DNA of 64,000 nucleotides from Limnoperna fortunei (GCA_944474755.1 OX104120.1:21935242-21999241), one strand, 5' to 3'; counted from the first letter of the stretch, positions 1 to 12,361 are shown. Notes: a model not told the origin generated them from the letters alone. Numbers and translations: made by a program.

Positions 1-849
1 AAGGGAAGATTGACCCCTAGGTGATCTCAGTCGCTTTTTGCTCCAGTAGTATTTGAATTTACCTGTTAAGTATAATAAGAGAGACATTAATTTGATATTT
101 ACACACATTCATTAGCAAACAAATAATGCCTGGATTTTAAAAGAGATCTGGTAAACTAATCACTGTTCTATGGTAGATTTTATATTAGTGTGATTATCTA
201 CGATTCATCAAGATTTGATATTATCATTTTGTGGATACCTGTGATTGAAGTAATTTGTAGTTAGTGGAGAAAATCAATTTGATGTTTATATGATATTGTA
301 ATTATTGAATGGAGCTGTTTTTGGTCTGGTTTCTGTTTTATTGGGAATTTTAACATTGTTCATTATATATCTATATACACTCTACTATGTACTAGAATAT
401 ATGTACATGTTAATGGGACTCAGTGGTAAAGAAAAATGAGGGATCCCTTTTTAATATTGCATATATTACATGTAGCACATTAAGACCAAATAAACAGCAT
501 GAGATTCAATTGTGGTGCTGAGAAAAATGTTTTTATTTGAAATTTGGTACATTTAGACTGTAAATACATTGGCATATCCATTAATACATGGACATGTAGC
601 AGAACTAAATTCTTTATTAAAATACTGTGGGGTTTATTTATGCTGGACTGCAGTTGTAAAAGCTGTTACTTGTCCAATCCCTTTCTTCCTTTGAGAATGC
701 TTTTTATATGAGTAATGTCTCACCATTAGAGGTGTTATGTTTACTACAAATAAATATTCTTTAGACTATTAACATGGTCGGGTTGCACAAAGTGCAAACT
801 CAGGTTCTATGGTGAAGTCTGGCAGATGGGCTGGTGGGAGTGGAAAATA
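1..849. other. AT-rich non-coding sequence
   Basis: No coding exon, RNA gene or clear repeat is visible. The sequence is AT-rich with the short homopolymer runs usual for introns or intergenic DNA. It may belong to the 5' part of the BCL9 locus, but nothing here proves that. Confidence 0.5.
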
Positions 850-1215
850 GGGTATCTATTTTGTGTAATAAACTTCTCCTACAGTTTTCAACCCAGATGT
901 CTTGAAGTTATGCATCTGCTTTTATGTAAGTGTTCCAGGATTTTTTCCTAATTTTCCAGCCTTGGAAACATTCATTTTTCAGAACATTTGCATAAGACAA
1001 TACCTTTTTGTGTAATCAACTCCTACAGTTTTCTACCCAGATCTTTGACACTTCACAGAAAGATTGCACATGTTTTGATGTTGTGCACCTGCTATTATGG
1101 TAGTGTTCCGAATTTTTTAAAAATTTTCCAACCTTGGGAACTTAGTCATTTTTCAGAACATTTGCAGAAGACGGCACCTATTTAGTGTAATCAACTTCTA
1201 CATTTTTTTTTACAC
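850..1215 (+). repeat. Decayed tandem core repeats
   Basis: The phrase GTGTAATMAACTYCTACAG recurs near 863, 1010 and 1186, each time followed by a related block (CCCAGAT, TTTTCCARCCTTGG, TTTTTCAGAACATTTGC). That makes about 2.3 diverged tandem units of roughly 147-176 bp. It resembles the core-repeat elements further right but is too decayed to assign ends. The short open frame over it is a by-product of the repeat. Confidence 0.6.
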
Positions 1216-1711
1216 AGACCCAAAACCTTCTTCCCTATTTATTAAAACTTGCTTTGCAACTTGGCCATTTAAGACTTTTGTGATTTTTAAAGTAGTTCCC
1301 TCTGGGTAGTGTTTACCCAATAAACTGTTGATGTAGCTGCTTAATTTGCTATTATCATTGGAATTAAACCTCCCTCAAAGGAAAAAAGACTTCTAGGTAG
1401 ATATTAAATGTTAGGTACCTACATGTACATAAACATCTATATACAAATCTGCACCATATGCCTCTTCCTACCAAAAATCCTAGCCCATTCACAGCCAAAA
1501 GCTATCCCTTTACCACACACAATCTAACCCATTCCCCCCACAAATTTTTGCAATTATAAATCTATCAAGGAAAGAAAAATAGGTTAAATTGATTGTTTTA
1601 TAGATAGAGATTTTTCAATGTGTGCCAACAAAGATAAACAAATATCATACGGTATGGACACAACCAATCTACGCTACGCCATATCATGTTGCTAACCTCA
1701 GTTGACGAGAT

Positions 1712-1728
1712 GGGGGGGGGGGGGGGGG
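1712..1728 (+). repeat. Poly-G homopolymer (17 G)
   Basis: An uninterrupted run of 17 G is seen directly. G runs of this kind recur at 25675, 27288, 27742 and 50497, where they sit inside dispersed elements, so this one may mark a decayed element. Its exact length is prone to sequencing error. Confidence 0.85.
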
Positions 1729-1780
1729 TGGGAGGTGGTTTGAATTAGCTATTGCTAGGATTTTAAAACAATGATCAGGG

Positions 1781-1909
1781 CTGGGTTTCATAAAACATCT
1801 CAAATTTGAGGATTTCCTCAACTCATCCTCAACTCAAATATTGGCCACTCAGATTGCTGGAAAATTCAAATTTGAGGAAAATCTCAATTTGAAGTTTTAT
1901 GAAACCCAG
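1781..1909. mobile_element. 129-bp fold-back MITE
   Basis: The left end CTGGGTTTCATAAAAC and its inverted copy at the right end (GTTTTATGAAACCCAG) bound 129 bp. The complementarity continues inward (TCAAATTTGAGGATTTTCCTCAA), so nearly the whole element can fold into one hairpin. No target duplication could be fixed with confidence. Class II MITE is an inference from this structure. Confidence 0.7.
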
Positions 1910-2019
1910 ACCAGACCCCTTTGTGGAAGATTAAACTGAATAGCAACACATTTTTATGTTCTTCTTGTTCCAGATTTTTTGTGCCCTTTAAAAAAATAAA
2001 GGAATACATTTTCTTTTAT

Positions 2020-2108
2020 TCTTTAGTGTCCCGTCACCTGAATATAGCTGAAATATTGCTGCTCGGGTGTTAAACACCATTAATCAATCAATCAATCTTT
2101 AGTGTCCC
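2020..2108 (+). mobile_element. 5'-truncated SINE with 13-bp target duplication
   Basis: A 63-bp insert (2033-2095) contains a SINE 3' tail: AATATAGCTGAAATATTGCT, then GCTCGGGTGTTAAACACC and an AATC repeat. The 13-mer TCTTTAGTGTCCC flanks it exactly at 2020-2032 and 2096-2108. This is a target-site duplication typical of LINE-mediated retroposition. The tail is the same as that of the long element ending at 6831. Confidence 0.88.
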
Positions 2109-3833
2109 TGCTGATAAGTGTTTGGGCCTTGTAGATCTGTTGCTGTACATATTTACAAGTGTCATGATCAGTACATCCTGAAATTGGTTTCTGCATGATA
2201 AATTGACAAATCATTTGACTGATTTATTATTAATGTTTTGTTTTTGGCCCCTTATAACACAAAAAATACATGTAACCAAACTTTTTTGGTTTCTTCATAT
2301 TTAAGATTGACAATTTGAACCAAAAAAACACAGATTTATTTGAAATGTTACCAATTTTTAAATCCTCAGGGTGGGTCATACATGTAGATTCTCCCAACAC
2401 AGGCACACCATTTCATTTTTTCCCCCATCACTAAAAACAGTTGAATACAAAAATTTTTGTATACATCATAATTCAATTTCAGGAGATGTTGTACTTAGTA
2501 AGCTAGATAAGTGTCCTACATGTATGTGTACATTGGATAAGTGACTAAAATGTTAATTTGCATAAATTCCTCAGAACTTTTATTTTGCTCGTTTAGGAAT
2601 TAGATATTTTAATATTTTAATTATAGCAGTGACTTTTTGTAAAAGTTTGATGTATCATATTTTAAAAATAACAGCTTTCATTATGTATCAAAATTAATTG
2701 GAATGTGATTATATGTGTATTATTTTTCGGGTATTGCATATGGTTCGCTAAACATACTAAATAATGCACATATTAAAACTGTAAAAATGTTATTATGAAC
2801 AAGTATCCTGTTGATAGTACAGAGCCCTCTTATCAGCACAATCATTAAAATGGAATGTTTAAGGAAAATGATTATGACCTCAAAATCAGGTCACAGGGAC
2901 AAACTGAAGACAAATTCAAATATGTCAGGAATTTTGTCTGTTGCTTGACAGCATAGTAAGATCCTTTATAGCAACCTGGACAAAAATCACAAATTATATG
3001 TAATTGTGTCATCCATAGTTATACAAGTTGTATACATGTTTGTTACTATGATTTATAGCTTTTTGAATAACCATGTGCATGTATAAATGTATTTATAGTT
3101 CATACAAAAATGAACTAGCTAAAAAATAGCAAAATATTTAGACGTAAGTATGCAGAAAGAGATAAAACTTTTAATAACCTGTGTGGACAATATATCAAAA
3201 ATAAAATCTTGTTGCCTATCATTTTAGACAATTACATTTTGCATGTTTTTCTTAGCATTTTCTACAAATGATGTCATCCTTAAATTTTAAACGAACTGTA
3301 ATTTAAATGATCATAATTACTTACAAGCCAGTGAGCAATGGTTGTACACTTGTCTGGAACGTAAGATGATAGTCTGGATACATTTTATTTACATTTGTTT
3401 TGTAAGTTTAACAGTCTTAAAAATCAGCGCAAAAAAGTTCATGCATATTAGACTTACTGTATCCGAGAAAAAATAAGAGCTAATATCCTTTGCAGTAGTG
3501 ATTGAGTCTACACAAAAGGTGACTTATGGTGCAAGTTTTGCTCAGTAGATCAGACCAGTCTGTTCATTCTGTATTAGAAATCCAAGAAATATTTCACTGA
3601 AAATCAGCTTTAACAATCTTGTAATTAATAATGCCAAATTTTACTCTATAATGACTTTATGGTCTGAAAGTTTTTTCTTTGTTTGCTTACATTGGGAAGA
3701 TTTTCTTGTAGAGTTAAATTTTTTAAAAATCATTAAATTTAACATAAATGAAAATTGAATATCCTTGAAGCTTGTATGATTTCCATAGACATTGATAGTA
3801 GAAACTTGTTAACATTTCTCATTTCTATTTCAG
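2109..3833. other. Non-coding, intron-like sequence
   Basis: AT-rich sequence with no coding exon or recognisable repeat. It ends in a pyrimidine-rich tract and AG at 3832-3833, immediately before a candidate exon. Confidence 0.5.
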
Positions 3834-3916
3834 ATATTGTAGTTTGATTACTTAAAGCACACGTGAACAAAAAAACCCCAAAGAGTGAATGGAGTAGCAT
3901 TCTATTGTATGAAGAG
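3834..3916 (+). other. Candidate 5' UTR exon, BCL9 locus
   Basis: An 83-bp segment is preceded by TTTCTATTTCAG and followed by GTACGT, a good acceptor and donor pair on the strand of BCL9. It contains stops in all frames, so it could only be untranslated. Vertebrate BCL9 genes have several non-coding 5' exons, which makes the idea plausible. Splice signals of this quality also arise by chance over 30 kb, so an RNA read is needed to accept it. Confidence 0.3.
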
Positions 3917-5477
3917 GTACGTTTTACATTTACACATACAGTACATGTGTGTATTTACCATCCTTGTTTGTGTATATAATCCCAATAATAAATGAACAAT
4001 ATGCATAGACATATAGAGTATACGCAACAAAGTACTATTCTGGTCTGCAATACTGTTCATGTATATAGAAGGACCAGTAAAGACTTAAGTCGTGGAGGGT
4101 TGTATACTTAAAGATGAACCCTTCTGAATACATGGCCTTATCGAAGGCAGTTTTGTAATCTTCATACTAACATCGTTATAAGTTGCCACTAGTGGGAGGG
4201 CCCTGGTAAGATGGAGTCTGCTGAATTTAGTACCTAGTGAATGAATAGAGGGGAATTATTGTATACCTGGAAAACTTTAAATGACACCTCTACAGTAGTG
4301 ACTGTCAACAAGTTTGCAATCTTTATAGCATTTCTTGTTGGCAAATGCAGAGATGGAATCTGGAGGGAACCGCAATCATTGTGACTGGCACCTTTGTCAC
4401 AAGATTTTGAAACAATTATTTTACAATTTGTAAAAGTTGACCGTATGTATTTTAGAATTTCCCCCTTTATGAGTAATTGTTATTGAGACCCTTATATTTT
4501 TTAAATCTGAAATAATTATCAAAACTATAACATTTGGTAAACAATTCTATACATAGTAGTCAGCATAAGCTAGGGTGAGTTGGGATATTCCTTCTAAAGG
4601 AGATACTACAGTTAATGTGGATATCATTGAGTTGAAATTTTATTTGCTAATATGTGTCTAGAAATATTAATTTCCATGGTTAAGTTTACTATAAGATGTA
4701 TACATTCTTGTAATTAAATAAATTCAGGTTAAATTATTATTAGAGTGAACGAGAATATATTGTATAGTCATTACTATCATGAAGTTCTGTAATTTTATTT
4801 TATTTGCATGAAATTTATCTGTGTAAAATATTTAAATTTTGTATCAATACTAAGAGGGATAAGGTATTAACTTTGTTAAATAATTTATTGTTACTTGCTT
4901 ACAATCAAAATAAACTGTAGTTCTGATATCATGGCAGAAATTTGCTATGAAAAGATTTGTCATTGCTGTAGTGTGATGTATTTTCTGCTTTTTACATAAT
5001 TGGATAATTGATTTAGAAGATTGGCCAAAGGTGGTTAATATCCTTACATTAAGTATGTGAGATTGTAAAGCAATCATGGGATTAGAAGAGTCCTTCAAAG
5101 CACTTACGAGATGCAGATCATAATCTGTAGGACTCTTCATTTGTTTGGTGTTGTCAGTGCGTGATTGTTGTTAGCAGTGTGAAGTTGTTGGATATTATCA
5201 TTTCTATGACAGTTTTTATTTTTATAACACAATGCAATAGAGTTATATGATTAAATTAAAAAATTATGCATTTATAAATACAAAAAATAAATATTTATAC
5301 AACATGCACATTTTATTGAATTGTCTTTTGGTGTAAAGTGTTCCCAATTATTAGTTATTGCTAGAAAAGAAAAATAAATTCAGTAAATGTGTTTTAGGTT
5401 ACATGTACATGTAGGAGAATGTTCAAGTTTTTGCTATGTACATGTATTTGTTGCAAGACAAAAGAAATGAAAGAATT
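3917..5477. other. Non-coding, intron-like sequence
   Basis: AT-rich sequence with no supported gene. A 96-codon minus-strand frame at 4850-5140 has no recognisable domain and low-complexity composition, and it is not called. Confidence 0.5.
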
Positions 5478-5650
5478 ATAGGATAATTAATTGGGCGGAG
5501 TGAATATCCAAAATATGATCACAGGGGGGCAAAACGCATCTGATTAAACGAGTGCACGGAACTTGTTCCGCGCACGAGTTTAATCTGATGCTTTATGCGG
5601 CACGAGTGATCATATTTTGGATATTCACGATGCCCAATTGATTATCCTAT
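5478..5650. mobile_element. Long inverted repeat (about 75-bp arms)
   Basis: The left arm starts ATAGGATAATTAATTGGGC and the right arm ends GCCCAATTGATTATCCTAT. The arms match almost throughout (GTGAATATCCAAAATATGATCA; CATCTGATTAAACTCGTGC) with a loop of about 10 bp. A diverged relative is at 38200-38320, where only the right half is well kept. In both copies the similarity runs past the palindrome (TTTATTA), so the palindrome may be the 5' part of a longer element. Confidence 0.75.
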
Positions 5651-6306
5651 TTATTATATAGATCAAAATTGTTTTCGTAAAATTTTTGATGCTTAATCCT
5701 AAATTTTATGAACGGCGGATGAATATCTGTATAGTACAAAACCATTGTGACATTTTGGCGGGAAAAAACCCGAGAGTGAAAATAAACGATAATTTTCACA
5801 TGTGATTTACCGTGATTTCTGTCACTTGGAAAATTCGATATTTCATCTCTATCTATATAATAATTAATTGTAACTCTGTGACATTATAGGATTAAACACA
5901 GGGTTTTAGGAAATTATCAATGTGTAAACTCCGGCGACTCACTCACAAACTAAATAAAGTCCAAAGGAGTACGCCATCTTGTTTACATTGGATACTGAAA
6001 GTAGTCTGCTCAGAGGAAATATCGATATATAAATTATCTGAGAAGACGCCATTTAATTGTTTTTATCCAATCAAAGCACTTAATATAAATAAATTACAGC
6101 ATGAATAGAATTATACTTCCGTGAACCTCGTAAATGTTATTTTTGTACATATATAGTTGCATACAGAGTACATTATTGTTAAATTAACAAATTTGTATTC
6201 AGTGTTGGCATACACATTTTACTGTTGTATTCTGTGCTGTGATATATTTTTTAGTGCAGGTTTCCCATGAAAACACATTCAAAACTACCAAAATTACAGA
6301 TTTTTA
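5651..6306. other. Non-coding; probable body of the element to the left
   Basis: No gene is seen. The sequence has a somewhat different composition (CGGCGGATGAATATC, TTTTGGCGGGAAAAAACCCG), which suggests it is the continuation of the palindromic element. I cannot place its right end. Confidence 0.35.
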
Positions 6307-6831
6307 TCCTCATGTGCCCCGTGCAGGATCCGGGTGGCTAAAAGAATAGACCGCAGTCGCGCTAGCTTGTCGTAAAAGGCGACTAAATAGCGCCCAGTAC
6401 CCTGACCGGTGTGTCAGGTCGGTTTGCCTAAAGACCGACTGGGATGTGTGCCCCAGGTGGTTGAATTGGGTACCCCTGGCAAGCTGGGGTTGTCAGGCCA
6501 TAATACGGAAAACCTGACCGCAAACCATATTAGTGCACCGTGTTGGGAAAAATGCCACGTTCCTCGCACGTTAAAGAACGCTGCTGTAGTATTCGCTATG
6601 AGTAGGGATTTCGATCCCGCTACAGGAGGATAAATTGCCCGACCCTATCCATCCTCCCATTTGCTAGTGGCAATCTAAAATCCGTTACCCCTATTTTTCC
6701 TTGTGTCCCATCCCATTTTCATTCATCATCATTTCATGTTCATTTTATCATCCATTTCATGTTCATCGCCTGAATATAGCTGAAATATTGCTGCTCGGGC
6801 GTTAAACACCATTAATCAATCAATCAATCTT
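6307..6831 (+). mobile_element. Long SINE-like retroposon with AATC tail
   Basis: A block of about 525 bp, clearly richer in G+C than its surroundings, ends with AATATAGCTGAAATATTGCT, GCTCGGGCGTTAAACACC and an AATC repeat. That tail is identical in type to the truncated retroposon at 2033-2095, which has a proven target duplication. Near its left end is GGGTGGCTAAAAG and further right GGATTTCGATCC, faintly like tRNA-type A and B boxes. An internal fold (GTCAGGTCGGTT with AGACCGACTGGG) is visible. I cannot name the SINE family. The 74-codon frame inside it is not a gene. Confidence 0.7.
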
Positions 6832-7276
6832 AGTTTGAATTTGTGTTAATTTTTTTTTTACCAAAGTAATACAATTTTTAAAATTTTGAAGGGCTTTGGT
6901 GAAAATTAATAAATATTTTCAGGAAGTACATGTATGTCCTATACTTTTTCCTGTAAAGCAAGAAAATGCTAAAATTAACAGGAAAAAAAAAACCCAAAAC
7001 AATACTATAATATGTATGGTAAAGATGTCAATATTATATAGTTAATGCTATACAAAATAACCAGACTCTTTCAGCACCTCACCTTGTACTGTAATAATGA
7101 TGAATGAAGCCTATCAGACAAATGTACAGAGGAGAGTTATGACAATGTATCTGAAGGTGGATCAGGTCATCTTTGTAGTTCATTATTTACATGTGCTAGT
7201 TAAATGCAGGTCAGAAAAGTAGTAGGTAATATTTTGTAATGGAGATAAAACAAATCTTTTTGTTTGTACTTGCTTT

Positions 7277-7836
7277 TACATGTGTATACTAGTACATGAA
7301 GACTGTACCTTGTACATGTGTATTCTAGTACATGAAGACTACCTTGTACATGTGTATACTAGTACATCAAGACTACCTTGTACATGTGTATACTAGTACA
7401 TCAAGACTACCTTGTACATGTGTATACTAGTACATCAAGGTGTATACTAGTACATTAAGACTACCTTGTACATGTGTATACTAGTACATCAAGACTGTAC
7501 CTTGTACATGCGTTGTGTATACATGTACTAGTACATGAAGACTGTATTTTATACATGTGTATACCAGTACTTCAAGACTACCTTGTACATGTGTATACTA
7601 GAACATCAAGACTGTACCTTGTACATGTGTATACAAGTACATCAAGACTGTACCTTGTACATGTGTATACATGTACTAGAACATCAAGACTACCTTGTAC
7701 ATGAGCATACTAGTACAGCAAGACTGTACCTTGTACATGTGTATACTAGTTCATGAAGACTGTACCTTGTACATGTGTATACTAGTGCATGAAGACTGTA
7801 TCTTATACATGTGTATACTAGTGAAATGAAGACTGG
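7277..7836 (+). repeat. Minisatellite, 34-36-bp unit, about 16 copies
   Basis: Units of the form TACATGTGTATACTAGTACA followed by TGAAGACTGTACCTTG repeat head to tail. The units differ by small indels (loss of TGT, CATC for CATG). Because unit lengths vary around 34-36 bp, several frames stay open and read as repetitive peptides, which are not proteins. One extra partial duplication is present around 7510-7530. Confidence 0.92.
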
Positions 7837-8976
7837 TATAAATGTCTCTAGTGACCTTTCCGTAGTACCTCACCAATAAGTGAAGTATTGCTGTTGTGCA
7901 TACATTGTAATAATACAAGTACCGGTTACAAGTAGAAAAAAAAATGTAAACAGTGAGAATTCCTAAATCTAAATATAAAATTGAGACTTTGTTGGAAGAA
8001 AAAGTCCTATGGAAATATAATTTATCTTCCACAGACAAATGAACTGTTCTTGTGTGTCTTAGATAAAATTATTGTTAAAGATATTGTAGCTGTCAAGTTT
8101 TTTCCTGTTCAGTTACACATGTTGCAGCGACCTTGACATTGATTCTTTTGCAGCATATAATTAATTACTTAATATTAGTAACATGTTTTCCAATAAACAG
8201 ATATACAGAATGTTAGTAAGTGATGATCATCCTCAAAACTTTGCACTACTTTGGCATAATTACAAGTGGAAATGTAGAAATTGCTGGGTTTCTATGGCAT
8301 TTCACATTTGATAAATTATTGTTTTTCTTTGTTTGCCAGTAACTACAGATGTTGAAATTAGGACACTATTTTTTCCTTATGTTTTTTTAATCCTGTATTA
8401 TATTATGTATGTATCAGTATAACATGTATGTAAAGTAATTCTAAAAGAAAAAGTATACAGTATATTGTGTTTAAATACTTAAAAATCACTAGAACGAATA
8501 ATTGTACCCTCTGTTTTTTTGTTTTTTTTTTTGTTTTTTTTTTTTGGCGAGGGTTAAATACAAAATTAACTTCAGATTATAATGGCAGTAAAATTCAGCC
8601 TTTAAAATCACCAATTACTGTAATGTTGAAATGTTTTGAATCACATGATTTTGGACCTATGTTGACTGATTAAGGATCTTTGTTTTCAAATGTAGCACTA
8701 ATTTATCATTATAAATCACATAAGTAAACTGCCCGTTTATACTGATGGTTTGTTTCAGTAACATGTACTTTGTCTCAAGTTGCTTGTTATCATCATGACA
8801 TGCAATGCATAATTAGATTTAGTACTTTTAAAAATATATTTTAGAAAGCAGAAGCAATTAAAAACAAGATTTGAAGAGTTTTCTAAAAATGATTCATGCA
8901 TCCAATTTATCATTACTTCTACTTTTTTTTATACAGCAGGTAAATTTTTTGTTGCTAAGTGAATATGAGTTATATT
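7837..8976. other. Non-coding, intron-like sequence
   Basis: AT-rich with T-rich runs at 8513-8545. No gene or repeat family recognised. Confidence 0.5.
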
Positions 8977-9217
8977 TATACCCCTGCTTTGAAGTTCGTC
9001 TGTTCCTCCATTTGTCTGTTCGTCTGTAACAAAAATTTTGTCCCAGTTTTCTAAGCAACTATAGTACCGATATGCAGAAGCCTGATATTTTGCCTGTGGC
9101 TTTTTCCTATAGTATTTTATGGTGTATAGCCAATTTTATGCTCCTTGGTCATCTACTTCCTGTTTACCGAATACTTAGATTTTTACACAGTTGTGAAAGC
9201 AGGGGTATCACTAGTTT
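8977..9217 (+). mobile_element. TATACCCC-type short element (family A)
   Basis: Starts TATACCCCTGC and ends AGCAGGGGTATCACTAGT, so the start motif returns in inverted form at the end. Between them is the family core (TCTGTAACAAAAATTTTGTC, AGAAGCCTGATATTTTGC, GGTCATCTACTTCCTGTTTA). Relatives are at 14956, 30224, 35880 and, on the other strand, 52180. No coding capacity. Confidence 0.75.
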
Positions 9218-10932
9218 TTATTTTCCATACTAGCATACAATAACCCTCGTTGTAAGGCTTAGGATTTCTTCATGTATTTAGGCGTTACCCTTTACCAGAC
9301 ATCTATTTTGTGTATGGCTACAGTGAACTTTTTTTACTTTTCATTTGAAATTACAATTTAGTTGTCATGGCTATTACAATGGTATTGCACGATGGTATAT
9401 TTCAATAAAGTGGTAGGGTTTATAGATGACATTTTCATTATAATCTTATTTACATCATGTATAATACACCTGCTTGATAGAGAACTCGCTCATATTTTTA
9501 TTCCAAATAAGAACAATTAAAACTGGAATGTAGGTCTGTGTGAACAATAGGCCTTATTGGTAGTTTATTTGTGTGCATCAATTTACAGTACAAATTTCTT
9601 AACCTATGGTCCCAAAAATATAATATATGTTTAGAACTCTTAAATGTCTCTGCATTCCAGCTGAATGTGCCGATCTGGTTGTCATTTCTGTACTATGTAC
9701 CTGTTAGTTTTTGCTCTTCAGTGATAGTTTTTCACACTTTTAACAATATGTACCAATAAGCATTAACTTAAAGTGCATGAAAAATAACCTACAGCAAAAT
9801 AGGGTTGAAACGTACGATGCATAAATATCTGGCTTATTTTAATTACACCAGGAAACAACACCTGCTAGCATGACGTTGTTGACAACATGATGACGTTTGT
9901 TGTTCTAAATAAAATAAAATGGAGAAATTTCCATTTTGTATTAGTCATTTATAATTGAAAATTTGTAAATCCCTTAATCAGTAAAATCAGTCCTATTAAA
10001 TAATTTGTTTTTAGTATTGTAATCATATCTTTGTATGACCTTGAAGAGACATAATGGATTAGAGGTGTAGTGTCATATTTTTGTATAGAATTTTGAAAAG
10101 TCTATAACAATAGTTCAGACATTCCTTGAAAAGTACACAATAAATAGAAGAATATCAAAAAAATTCTGACAGCACATTTTGTTTCAAATAAAAAGTGGAA
10201 GCTTTTAAATATAAAGTGTTTAATGGATATTTTTTGTACATGTTTATAAATATCCTTTTTGATACACTAACCACAATTGTTAAATTAATTCTAGAAAGAT
10301 AAAGTTTACTGCTACCTATAACCATTTATTTAACAAAAATGGGTACTTTTTAGGATAATAATTATTGAGGCAAGATTTTCAGATGTATGACACCATATGA
10401 ACTACAACAAAGGAAAGTATCTGCAAGTGTTCTGGTACAAGGTCATTAGGTTTAATTATGCATATGATGTAACATTATAGCTGTGTAATAAATGTGTTAC
10501 AAATGTAGGAAAAAACCCATCCCCCTTTTTTATCATTTCCTATTTTTATCAAACCACAGATATTTGATTCATTTGTGTAACTGTATTAGTATGTATAATA
10601 TTTACAAGGTGATGTTAACTGTTAATGATAACACTGTAGCTCACTGAGAAGAAATTAGTGTTTTGTTTACTAATTCTGCATTTTAAAGAATTGCTCTGGT
10701 TTATGGACATGATTTGATAGGTCAGTATAGGACATGTATTTGTGTAAGTAAACTAAGGGAGGCAATTCTTTAAAAAATCATTTGTGTTCTTTCTTTCGAT
10801 ATGTAATGAAATAATTTATACTTTTATATTTATAAGAAATTTCTTGAATGAATTTATGGCCTAAGCCAGATTACTTATAACAATTGGCATTTTTAGATAA
10901 AACTCTATAACATTTTCATTTTTTGATGTTTT
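9218..10932. other. Non-coding, intron-like sequence
   Basis: AT-rich, with no gene or assignable repeat seen. Confidence 0.5.
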
Positions 10933-11280
10933 TATACCCCCACTAAATGAGAGTCAGGGCTATATATTGGTCTTCCTGCCATCTGTCCAAATTTATTATT
11001 TCAAAAAATTTACATCCATTTCACTGAAACTTTGGGATATAGTTTCATATTAGGTGGGTAAGATTTTTTATGATTTCGAGGTCACAGCTGTTAAAAATTT
11101 TTACAATAAAGACGTTTCCTTACAATACTTCAAAAAGTTTGCATTTAATTTTAATAAAATTTGAGGATATTTTTACATACAAAGTAGGTAAATAGCCTAT
11201 TTCTGCTGGAGAAATTCCATGAAAGGTCAAGGTCACCAGTCGACAAAAAGTGTATCAGTTATCACTAGATCTACTTTTTC
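10933..11280 (+). mobile_element. TATACCCC-type element, family E, decayed
   Basis: Starts TATACCCCCACTAAATGAGA and has the family body (CATCTGTCCAAATTT, TTTCACTGAAACTTTGGGAT, GATTTCGAGGTCACAG). It ends near TATCAGTTATCACTAGA. A closer relative lies at 19765-20090, and a better preserved member with two core units at 30602-31032. Confidence 0.6.
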
Positions 11281-11282
11281 TT

Positions 11283-11345
11283 GTTAATATTTTTGGCTTT
11301 GAATGCCACTGATAAGTCCTGATTAGACAAAACACATGTGAATTT
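11283..11345 (+). ncRNA. Fragment of a hammerhead-bearing repeat, decayed
   Basis: TTGGCTTTGAATGCCACTGA runs into TAAGTCCTGATTAGACAAAAC, which aligns with the better preserved hammerhead-like core at 16244-16268. Here CTGATGA has become CTGATAA (11309-11315) and GAAA has become AAAA, so it cannot be an active ribozyme. Only the last 65 bp or so of the unit are present. Confidence 0.6.
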
Positions 11346-12361
11346 ATACTGTTATGCATTACATTAATCAGATAGTTAATAAAATTTAAATTTTTTTAAT
11401 TCGTTGCAATGATATTTGTATACTGCTGCGTTAATTTAAGGTAGAATTACAGTCCAGATTATCACTGTTACTTCATTTCACTTCCTGCATAGACTATTTC
11501 TGTTTTTATACTAGTTGTCAATGTAGGTTCTTAATAATGTTATGTATTTTTGGGGGGATGTTTTTGCTAGTTCCCATGGTTTTTCAAGATTAAGTTAAAA
11601 TAATAAGTCAATAAAGAAAATTGGTTGAACTATTAGGAATGTCTGGAATACTCTTTCTGGAAAAGTCTACAATATTATGATTTATTCTTATGTTATATTA
11701 CATGATCATTGTTGTATGGGGGAGATAACTCTATCACTATGAGGAATTATTGCATACACTATTGTAATATATTAATAATAACTGATTACTACAAAATGAT
11801 GTTGTTTCACACCTGGATATTAAGACATGATTTACCTATATGTACCGCTAACTATTGGTAACATTTCTTTAGCCTTAGGACAAAGACTAGGTATGGTTGT
11901 AACCTTCAACCTTTATATCTAGTCATTTAACATGTGTCATTTTTACCTGTAATGACTTTTTGTGAGGATTTATTATTTGACAAATTTTGATACTGTCTTG
12001 ATCTTGATCGATTGTAAGCTGTTAGATTGTGAGCATGGGGACTGTTAGATTAATCTTTTAGTTATTAAAATTAGAATTTGTGTAATGTTGCTGTTATTCA
12101 TTGTACCAACATATACATACACAGATTTTTTTTAAGTGATCTACTAATGTACATAATGATGTTTCTTTATGCTTGTTATTGTTGAATTAAACCTAACTGT
12201 AATGTGGATCATTCTATAGGATAAACTGTCTTTATATCAAAGCAAAAAAAAAAATAAATAAATTCCTTATGTTTTATCTTTGAGTCTAGTTCTTGTAGCA
12301 AATTTTTTGGTTTAAATATCTGGATGATAGTCACTGCAAGCAAGACACATATGGTTATCTG
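11346..12361. other. Non-coding, intron-like sequence
   Basis: AT-rich, with no gene or assignable repeat seen. Confidence 0.5.

Noticed and set aside
7474..7756. Repetitive open frames (YTSTSRLYLVHV type)
   Set aside because: They are translations of the 34-36-bp minisatellite. Several frames are open at once and there is no splice or start context.
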